Assembly: GCA_019636755.1 (NCBI GenBank)
Contig: JAHBWZ010000002.1
Location: 62,001-126,000, forward strand
Origin: Phycisphaeraceae bacterium
Lineage (GTDB): Bacteria; Planctomycetota; Phycisphaerae; Phycisphaerales; SM1A02
Direction of reading: 5' to 3'
Length of the DNA stretch: 64,000 bases
Position numbers and translations under genes: made by a program. Under the pieces are notes generated by a model that had not been told where the DNA came from, ran no database searches, and saw only the letters and a program-made list of their open reading frames with translations. How positions within the stretch are numbered: the stretch's first letter is position 1; each line of letters starts with the position of its first letter. Positions 18,437-24,530 of this stretch are shown here, piece after piece.

Positions 18437-18468
18437 CACGATCGGCGCGCACGATCGGCGCGCACGAT
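18437..18468 (+). repeat. Short 13-bp tandem repeat behind holB
   Basis: The unit CACGATCGGCGCG occurs twice in tandem and is followed by a partial third copy. It lies between the convergent ends of holB and the dockerin gene. No function is evident. Confidence 0.6.
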
Positions 18469-18490
18469 CCGATCCGGCACTCCGCGCTGA

Positions 18491-19096
18491 TCAGGGACAT
18501 TCACCCCAAGCGGCGAGCAGGATCAGCACATCACTGAACTCCACCACGCCGTCGCCACTCAGATCCGGATCGCACGCCGGACATGGCTCCCAGGCAGCAG
18601 GCAGCACGAGCAGATCGCTCATGCCGACGGTTCCGTGGCCGTCCAGGTCCGTCGGGCACGGTTGCACCGCCGGACACGCCTGCCACTTCGCAAGGCGACC
18701 CGCGGGGACACCATCGGCGCGGGTGAACAGTCCGCTGGCAAAGAGCGCCGGGCCGCTTCCGTCGTCGAAGACCACGATCGCATGGACCACCGGCTCCATC
18801 CCGGGCCGGCCGAACCCAGGCAGCCACGAACCCTCGCACCCGGTGGCCGCGCGGACGGTGTCCAGTCCGCCCGGGTGGTCACCAGCACCGTACCGCACGC
18901 CGACCTGGCCACCGTCCGTCATGGCGAACACGTCGAGGTCGCCTGAGGGAGCGCCATCCGCGCGGGCGTCCACGAACCACGCGTCACGGTCATTGTGCCA
19001 GTACCCGCTGATGGCGGCGCATGCCGCAGCGTTCATCAGCGTCGTTGCGAAGACGGCCAGCGCCACCGCGCCGGTTACTGAATGCACGGATCTCAT
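18491..19096 (-). CDS. Short exported GC-type dockerin protein
   Basis: 201 residues. It has a signal peptide (SVTGAVALAVFATTLMNAAA), then a short body with one copy of a repeat (ALFASGLFTRADGVPAGRLAK) that normally occurs many times in larger planctomycete propeller proteins. It ends in a double calcium-loop tail (DLDGHGTVGMSDLLVL, DPDLSGDGVVEFSDVLILLA) of the GC-type dockerin. The start ATG 19096 has GAGGAG seven bases upstream. The single body repeat suggests a remnant of a bigger protein. The frame is also open upstream into the end of the neighbouring anchored-protein gene. Confidence 0.75.
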   Translation of the reverse strand: MRSVHSVTGAVALAVFATTLMNAAACAAISGYWHNDRDAWFVDARADGAPSGDLDVFAMTDGGQVGVRYGAGDHPGGLDTVRAATGCEGSWLPGFGRPGMEPVVHAIVVFDDGSGPALFASGLFTRADGVPAGRLAKWQACPAVQPCPTDLDGHGTVGMSDLLVLPAAWEPCPACDPDLSGDGVVEFSDVLILLAAWGECP

Positions 19097-19154
19097 GAGT
19101 CTGCTCCTCTGCTGCGCGGTCCTCTGATGTGTCGGCCATTGTGCGGTCAGGCTG

Positions 19155-19841
19155 TCACGCTCGTCTGACGCATGCCGATGGGGGCTGTCGCCTCCCTTGA
19201 ACCCCCTGGCGAGGTGGCGGTCTCCATGAAGTCCATCCCGGCGCCTGCGGCGCCGTCGCATGAAGCACGCCGCTGGCAGCAGCAGCGCCCCCCGTGGCCG
19301 GACCGGGCACCGCCACGGGCACGAAGTGCAGGTCGTCGATGCCGAAGACACTGTCCACGTCGTACAGCCGCACGCGGTTGAACGGTATCGTCAAGATGAC
19401 GCCGGAGAAGTTGCCGGGGCCACCGGGACCTGTGAATGGCTCCGCTCCGAGAAACGTGTCATCCCAGTAGAACTGCGCGATGAACGACCCAGGAAAGTCA
19501 GCTGCCAGCGCCTGCATCGGACGATCAAAGTGCAGGACCGCGTCGCTCGCGACGGCTCGCAGACCACGACCATCAAGTACAAACGACGTCGACGAGGCAA
19601 TCTGCACCCACCCCGACCCTGTCACCGTGAGTCCGTGGGACTCCTGGTACTGCGTGCTGAGCAGCGCGACCGGGTGTTCCGTGAATGTGATCGTCTCGAT
19701 CGCGTTGAGCGCGGCTGCATCCTCGAACCACGCGTCGCGCTGCCATGTCCATGGATAGTGAATCAACGCTGCGTCCGCGTGATGCCCTGTGGCGCCGAGT
19801 GCGCCAGCACATATCACGCTCAGAATGGTTTCTCTCTGCAT
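19155..19841 (-). CDS. Exported PEP-CTERM-like protein, C-terminal anchor frameshifted
   Basis: 228 residues as read. The signal peptide is near MQRETILSVICAGALGA. The body resembles the second protein of the three cassettes (ETITFTEH, LLSTQYQESHGLTV, VLHFDRPMQALAADF, VRLYDVDSVFGIDDLHFVPV). At VAVPGPAT the sorting signal should begin, but a run of six identical bases near 19290 shifts the frame. One base fewer would read GALLLPAACFMRRRRRRR, a normal hydrophobic anchor and Arg tail. As read, the anchor is lost and the tail is an arbitrary sequence. Either a sequencing error or real inactivation; the corrected frame has no nearby stop. Confidence 0.7.
   Translation of the reverse strand: MQRETILSVICAGALGATGHHADAALIHYPWTWQRDAWFEDAAALNAIETITFTEHPVALLSTQYQESHGLTVTGSGWVQIASSTSFVLDGRGLRAVASDAVLHFDRPMQALAADFPGSFIAQFYWDDTFLGAEPFTGPGGPGNFSGVILTIPFNRVRLYDVDSVFGIDDLHFVPVAVPGPATGGAAAASGVLHATAPQAPGWTSWRPPPRQGVQGRRQPPSACVRRA
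19164..19212 (+). repeat. Dispersed hairpin element, copy 1
   Basis: It carries the core GCATGCCGATGGGGGCTGTC followed by GCCTCCCTTGAACCCCC. The GGGGGC/GCC arms form a hairpin with one imperfect pair. It lies between two leftward secreted-protein genes and encodes part of the shifted tail of the first. Confidence 0.6.
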
Positions 19842-19940
19842 GATTGCACCTCCACTCCGGCGGTCCGCACTTGGACGAGACCGGAGCGCATTGTGATCTC
19901 ATCACTCGATCGTCGCGATGCACGCCGACAGCGCCGCTCG

Positions 19941-19991
19941 TCTGACGCACGCCAATGGGGGGATGGCACCCCCCTTGCCCCCCCCTGGCGG
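19941..19991 (+). repeat. Dispersed hairpin element, copy 2
   Basis: It begins TCTGACGCACGCCAATGGGG as in copy 1. The hairpin arms are GGGGGG and CCCCCC around an ATGGCA loop: the loop differs from copy 1, but the pairing is kept. Confidence 0.65.
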
Positions 19992-20049
19992 ATGCGCGGT
20001 TTCCGTCGCGTCTGCGCCAGCGGATCGACGCCTCCGGCGCCAGCCACCC

Positions 20050-20095
20050 GGCGCCTGCGCGTCCGCAGCACGACGTGCCGCGGAGCGCAGGCGTC
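20050..20095 (-). terminator. Long stem-loop behind cassette A (probable terminator)
   Basis: The arms at 20050-20060 (GGCGCCTGCGC) and 20085-20095 pair over 11 positions, one of them a G-U pair. The stem-loop lies 27 bases after the stop of the cassette A anchored protein. No U-run follows, so it could instead be an RNA-stabilising 3' end. Equivalent stem-loops follow cassettes B and C. Confidence 0.6.
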
Positions 20096-20121
20096 AGGGG
20101 ATGGGCTGGGGACAGGACCGA

Positions 20122-20769
20122 TCATGGCCCGGCGCGACGACGGCGCGACCCGCGCGCCGTCAGGGCACCCAGTGCAATCACCAGCAGTGCCGGCGGCGCC
20201 GGCACGGGGGCAATCCGCTGGAAGTGGAAGTCGTCGATGTGCACGGGCGGGAAGCCCATCGAATCCTGGAAATGGAAGAGCTCGACTGCGTCGAATTCGA
20301 AATCCATGATCAGTCCGACGAAAGTCGATGACGAGTTGCCGTAGATCACGGGCGTCGTGTAGACCAGCGCACCTTCAAGAAAGAACCGGTAGTAGGTCCT
20401 CGCAGGCGTATGCACCCCGATTGCCCTGATCGGCTCATCGAACTCCACGCGCATCTCGGCGCTGCTCCGCAGACCGTATCCGTCGTTCGGGTAGCCCACA
20501 GGATCGCTCTGGGCCTGCGAACCCAGACTGGAGTTGAACGTCACGCCCAGATGCGAGTAGTGATCCGTCACCCAGGTCCCGAGCGGCACCTCGTAGAACC
20601 CGATCGTCTCCCGTTCAGCACCGAGGTGCACCGCCATCCATGTGTTCCACGCGTCGAAGGAGTGGAACCCCACGCCATGCGGGATCGGGTACTCCGGACC
20701 GGCCGTGCTCACGCGCGTACATGCGATGGCCAGCACCATGCTGACCAGACCTGCTGTCGTATGTCTCAT
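20122..20769 (-). CDS. Cassette A anchored exported protein
   Basis: 215 residues. Signal peptide MRHTTAGLVSMVLAIACTRV, exported domain with ERETIGFYEVPLGTWVTDHY and RVEFDEPIRAIGVH, LIMDFEFDAVEL, HIDDFHFQRIAPVPAPP, then a hydrophobic helix and RRRRAGP end, a PEP-CTERM-type cell-surface anchor. Cassettes B and C encode close homologues. The ATG shares its A with the stop of the 73-residue gene upstream (TGATG), so translation is probably coupled. A stem-loop follows. The function is unknown; the domain may be a galactose-binding-like fold. Confidence 0.8.
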   Translation of the reverse strand: MRHTTAGLVSMVLAIACTRVSTAGPEYPIPHGVGFHSFDAWNTWMAVHLGAERETIGFYEVPLGTWVTDHYSHLGVTFNSSLGSQAQSDPVGYPNDGYGLRSSAEMRVEFDEPIRAIGVHTPARTYYRFFLEGALVYTTPVIYGNSSSTFVGLIMDFEFDAVELFHFQDSMGFPPVHIDDFHFQRIAPVPAPPALLVIALGALTARGSRRRRAGP

Positions 20770-20990
20770 CACTCCTCCTCCTCCATCGACTGACCGATCA
20801 GCGCGAACAGGCTCACCAGCCCGACCGCGGGTTCCGCGTGGTGCAGGCATGCCGAGACTGCCGCCTCGCTGATCTCGTTCGCGATCAGCGCACTCGCGCC
20901 GCCCAGCGCCAGCCAGAGTTCGATGTACTCCAGCGGGGATTCATCGCACTCTCGAGGCCGTCCTCGCGTCACGACGGTGACCGTCTGCAT
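20769..20990 (-). CDS. Cassette A short first protein (stand-alone tail domain)
   Basis: 73 residues. After a short leader (MQTVTVVTRGRPRECDES) it consists only of the tail found at the ends of the cassette B and C first proteins: PLEYIELWLALGGASALIAN, EISEAAVSACLHHAEPAVGL and SLFALIGQSMEEEE. The ATG at 20990 has AAGGAG nearby. It is either a truncated copy of the large dockerin protein or an independent small protein. Its stop overlaps the next start. No signal peptide is visible, unlike the large versions. Confidence 0.6.
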   Translation of the reverse strand: MQTVTVVTRGRPRECDESPLEYIELWLALGGASALIANEISEAAVSACLHHAEPAVGLVSLFALIGQSMEEEE

Positions 20991-21020
20991 GGCTCTCTCC
21001 TTCACTCGTTCGCTCTCCGA

Positions 21021-21066
21021 ACGCATGCCAATGGGGGCTGTCGCCCCCCTTGAACCCCCCTGGCGG
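21021..21066 (+). repeat. Dispersed hairpin element, copy 3
   Basis: Closest to consensus: ACGCATGCCAATGGGGGCTG, then TCGCCCCCCTTGAACCCCCC. The perfect stem is GGGGGC/GCCCCC with a TGTC loop. It lies about 30 bases upstream of the 73-residue gene and downstream of the cassette B stem-loop. Confidence 0.7.
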
Positions 21067-21124
21067 ATGCGCGGCTTCCCTCGCGTCGGCGCCAGCGGAT
21101 CGACGCCTCCGGCGCCGACCACCC

Positions 21125-21170
21125 GGCGCCTGCGCGTCCGCAGCACGACGTGCCGCGGGGCGCAGGCGCC
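21125..21170 (-). terminator. Long stem-loop behind cassette B (probable terminator)
   Basis: Perfect 11-base arms at 21125-21135 and 21160-21170 (GGCGCCTGCGC and its complement) flank a partly paired loop. The stem-loop lies 21 bases downstream of the cassette B anchored-protein stop. The outer 11 pairs match the cassette A stem, apart from one position that is a G-U pair there. Confidence 0.65.
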
Positions 21171-21191
21171 AGAGGATGGGGACTGTGCTGA

Positions 21192-21836
21192 TCATGGCCC
21201 TGCGCGACGACGACGCGAGCCTCGCGCCGTCAGGGCACCCAGTGCGACCACCACCAGCACCGGCGGCGCCGGCACCGGCACGATCCGCTGGAAGTGGAAG
21301 TCGTCGATGTGCAGTGGAGGGAGGCCGAGGGAGTCCTGATCCGTCTGGACTTCCACGGCGTCGAACTCGAAGTCCATGACGACACCGAAGAAGCGATTCG
21401 CACTTCCGGAGAACCAGTTGGTCACATGGATCAACTGGCCTCCCGAGTAGAACCGGAATCTGGACATCTGCCACCAGTGCAATGCGACTGCCCTGATCGG
21501 CGCATCGAACTCCACGCGCATGAACTGCCAGCTCTGCAGGCCGTGCCCATCATTCGGATAGCCAGTCGGACTGTCGAGCGTCTGGGAGCCACCCGGAGAG
21601 TTGAACATGACACCAAGGTGCGAGTAGTGATCCGTCACCCACGTGCCGAGCGGCACCTCGTAGAACCCGATCGTTTCCCGCTCAGCGCCCAGGTGGACGT
21701 CAAGCCACTCGTTCCAGTCCTCGAAGAACTGGAACGCCACGCCATTCGGCATGGGGTACGCCGGTCCGGCCATGCTCACGTGCGTCACGGTGATGGCGAG
21801 CACCATGCTGATGAGTCCCAGTGTAAGCCGTCTCAT
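21192..21836 (-). CDS. Cassette B anchored exported protein
   Basis: 214 residues, homologous to the cassette A and C second proteins. Signal peptide MRRLTLGLISMVLAITVTHV; body with GAERETIGFYEVPLGTWVTD, YPNDGHGLQSWQFMRVEFDA, GVVMDFEFDAVEVQ and PPLHIDDFHFQRIVPVPAPP; then a hydrophobic helix and RGSRRRRAGP. This is the PEP-CTERM/sortase-like surface-anchoring arrangement common in Phycisphaerae. The start overlaps the stop of the large first gene as TGATG. The central ~40 residues are the most divergent part between copies. Confidence 0.8.
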   Translation of the reverse strand: MRRLTLGLISMVLAITVTHVSMAGPAYPMPNGVAFQFFEDWNEWLDVHLGAERETIGFYEVPLGTWVTDHYSHLGVMFNSPGGSQTLDSPTGYPNDGHGLQSWQFMRVEFDAPIRAVALHWWQMSRFRFYSGGQLIHVTNWFSGSANRFFGVVMDFEFDAVEVQTDQDSLGLPPLHIDDFHFQRIVPVPAPPVLVVVALGALTARGSRRRRAGP

Positions 21837-23575
21837 CACTCCACCTCCTCCGCCGACTGCCCGATGAGCCCGAACAGGTTCACCAGCCCGACCGCGGGTT
21901 CCGCGTGGTGCAGGCACGCCGCCACGGCTTCAGTACTGAGTTCGTTCGAAAGAAGCGCCTCTGCGCCGCCCAGGGCCAGCCAGAGTTCGATGTACTCCAG
22001 CGGGATGTTGGACGACTGGGAGAACCCCTCCGTCGGCGGATCGCCCGAACAATTCAGTGAGAGCAGCGATGTCGCGATCGCGCGGTCTGCGTTGTCGACC
22101 ACGCAGTCGCCGTTGAGATCCGCCCAGCAGATCTCGCCGACCGGGCAGGAGCCGTATGCCTGTTGCAGCAGCGCCAGGTCCGCGGACGTCACGGTCCCGT
22201 CGCCGTTGATGTCGGCGTCGCAGGGGAGGATGGGGACGAGGAGGAAGGCGCGCTGGCGGACTGACGCTCCATCCTGAAGCAGACCGAATCCCGCAATCCA
22301 CCCCTCCGGCCCATGGTCGCTGATCGACGCGGCTTCGCGCAACTCATCCCAGCCGCACGCGGAGGTATTCACCAGGTCATCGAGCGCCTGGTACGCCCAC
22401 GCCGACGAACTGTACGGATCTGATGTTTCCCAGAGCACGGCACTGACCGCCGTCAGATCCTGCCCCACGATCTGCCAGTGACGGTTCACGGAGCGACCGA
22501 CGGCCTGGTGGCCACTCGGGATCGGCAACTCATCCACTGTCGAGATCCCCGGCCGCCACGCCAGCGGGCGCTTGCGGCAGATGTTTGCCGGCGGGCCGTC
22601 ATACCCACCCCCGCCGCCGGTCACGAGGCCGTCATCGTTGACGCCGAAGATCCGGTGGCCGCGCTCGTCGCGATCCAGGGATGCGTACGCCGCAAGCAGC
22701 GGCTGCACCTGCGGCGCGAACACGCTGGAGTCCTCCTGCCAGAGGACGGGGTCGTAGGAGAGTGGGGCCTGTCCAGCCGCGCATGTCGTCGAAACGACCA
22801 CCGGGCACACCGAGGATGATCCTCCACCGATCCGGGCACGCGCATCGTCCGTGCCTTCGCGGTTGATCGCAACGGCCTCCGACCACGAGTCACTCCCGGA
22901 CGGCGCCAGCACAGTCCAGTCCCGCTCCGCGCTGCGCCACTCGTACCCGCGCCTGCATGTCAACGGCGGACTCCCGCTCGTCACTTGCTTCTCCCCCACG
23001 ATCCGGACGTGCCCGTCGATCGAGTCCGCCACGTCCCAGGCGCCGTCGAGGAACACTTCGGACGGCGAATCCTCGAAGAACAGGAAGATCTCCTGGACAG
23101 GCAGATCGTCGTACGGTGACACGGACGGTCCTTCGACCGGCAGCCAGAGGTACGAATGCGCGAGCGTGGTGGGGCCCTGCTGCGGATCGCGCTCCTCGCC
23201 GGCCACGATCCCGACGATCACGCCCTCCGCGTTGATCGCCCGCGCTTCGCCCTCGATCGCGAGCAGCGACTCGCTGGTGATCTCGTCTGCATGCAGGAGC
23301 ACGATCAGTTCGCCCGCCGGCAGGCCCCACATCGGCTCCGCAAGCCAGAGCACGGGGCGGCGGACCGTGACGGACAGTTCACCCACCGGGATCGGCACGT
23401 CGCACCAGCCGACGACCTGCCCGACGCGGTTGACCCCGAGCGCCCGGCTCCGCGCCTCCGCCAGTCCGGATGCCTGCGGGGCCACGCCAAGGTTGGTGAT
23501 CCTGTACCTGGGCGGATCGGCGTGCGCGGAGCCCGTCATGTCACGCAGCCCCGGCAGAAGACATGCCAGCGCCAT
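21836..23575 (-). CDS. Cassette B large exported HAF-repeat dockerin protein
   Basis: 579 residues from ATG 23575. HAF-type repeats recur: ALGVNRVGQVVGWCD, ARAINAEGVIVGIVA, FGVNDDGLVTGGGG, SVNRHWQIVGQD. A paired calcium-loop dockerin follows (DINGDGTVTSADLALLQQAY, ADLNGDCVVDNADRAIATSL). The last ~55 residues are the cassette tail (PLEYIELWLALGGAEALL through LIGQSAEEVE). Only a weak signal region (MALACLLPGL) follows this ATG. An upstream ATG at 23694 with AGGAG lies out of phase across a heptamer repeat. Its upstream frame stops at TGATG overlapping this ATG. Exported; partner unknown. Confidence 0.8.
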   Translation of the reverse strand: MALACLLPGLRDMTGSAHADPPRYRITNLGVAPQASGLAEARSRALGVNRVGQVVGWCDVPIPVGELSVTVRRPVLWLAEPMWGLPAGELIVLLHADEITSESLLAIEGEARAINAEGVIVGIVAGEERDPQQGPTTLAHSYLWLPVEGPSVSPYDDLPVQEIFLFFEDSPSEVFLDGAWDVADSIDGHVRIVGEKQVTSGSPPLTCRRGYEWRSAERDWTVLAPSGSDSWSEAVAINREGTDDARARIGGGSSSVCPVVVSTTCAAGQAPLSYDPVLWQEDSSVFAPQVQPLLAAYASLDRDERGHRIFGVNDDGLVTGGGGGYDGPPANICRKRPLAWRPGISTVDELPIPSGHQAVGRSVNRHWQIVGQDLTAVSAVLWETSDPYSSSAWAYQALDDLVNTSACGWDELREAASISDHGPEGWIAGFGLLQDGASVRQRAFLLVPILPCDADINGDGTVTSADLALLQQAYGSCPVGEICWADLNGDCVVDNADRAIATSLLSLNCSGDPPTEGFSQSSNIPLEYIELWLALGGAEALLSNELSTEAVAACLHHAEPAVGLVNLFGLIGQSAEEVE

Positions 23576-23585
23576 CAGCGCGCAA

Positions 23586-23631
<46 letters not shown>

Positions 23632-23801
23632 GGGAATCGTGCCGGCCGACGCGCCGGCGTCAAGGGAGATGGGATGTCGTCGAATGTTCGTCATGACGAG
23701 GGGTACTCCTTTTCGTGAGGTCTGGTGTCATGCACGTGAACGGCGGATCCAGGAAGCGAGGGCGGGAGGCACGAGGTCGGCCGGGCCGGAGCGGGAGGCC
23801 C

Positions 23802-23833
23802 CGGGGGTTCGGGGGTTCGGGGGTCCGGGGGCC
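23802..23833 (+). repeat. G-rich octanucleotide tandem repeat, cassette B
   Basis: Four imperfect units of GGGGGTTC/GGGGGTCC. An equivalent tract of seven units lies at the same relative place upstream of cassette C. Confidence 0.8.
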
Positions 23834-24118
23834 GAGCACGGGCCAGACCGTCCGCTTCTTCTTCAGGTACGCCATCCTGCACGGCATCCTGCGGCCGTCG
23901 GCGCGAAATCAGAGAGTTTTTCGGGGCGGGATGGGGAGGCGCAGCGGGGCCTCGAGCACATGCGCATGGCCCCGGAGGGGCCAGGGTCGGTAGCCGCCAG
24001 TACGCCGGCCGAGCCGAAGGCGAGGACGGCGTGCTGGCGGTTGCGGCGCCAGGACTCCTCACCGCCCCGCGAGGGGCGGCGGCGGGAGAGCAACCGGGCG
24101 CGCCACCTTCGAAAGGGC

Positions 24119-24152
24119 GCTCAAGGGGCACGACAGCCCCCATTGGCGTGCG
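24119..24152 (-). repeat. Dispersed hairpin element, copy 4 (inverted)
   Basis: The minus strand reads CGCACGCCAATGGGGGCTGT then CGTGCCCCTTGAGC, matching copies 1-3 in reverse orientation. Confidence 0.6.
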
Positions 24153-24250
24153 CGTTCATGGCCCGACCCGGGGCAGGCACGCGCGGCCGACCGGACGCGT
24201 CGCCGCCCGGGCGCACGCAGCCGGCCGCCCGACCCCGCCTGGGGCGGGGG

Positions 24251-24290
24251 CTCAAGGGGAAGGGGGCGCCAGCCCACCCTGGCGTGCGTC
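24251..24290 (-). repeat. Dispersed hairpin element, degenerate copy 5 (inverted)
   Basis: TCAAGGGGAAGGGGGCGCCA followed by GCCCACCCTGGCGTGCGTC resembles copy 4 but with a changed loop and imperfect stem. It lies 99 bases after copy 4. Confidence 0.4.
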
Positions 24291-24530
24291 CGAAGATCCC
24301 GTCGAACAGGCCGCCCGGTCGCGGCACGGTCGGCGGTCGTAAGACCGGTCGTGGGACAGGCACGCGCCGCCGTGTCCGCCACGCGAGCAATGACCGCTCA
24401 TCCAACGCGCACCCGTGATCAGGACGAGCACGGGCGGACACGCACCGCACCCCGAGGCCGCGGACCACCTCCCGGCGCCGGGTAGGATCCCCGCTCGCCG
24501 CCACCGCCCTGACCCGACCACCCGGCCGCC

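Noticed and set aside
23660-24418. Several small frames in the spacer upstream of cassette B
   Set aside because: Low-complexity Arg/Gly/Pro sequences, no homologous frame in the equivalent spacer of cassette C.
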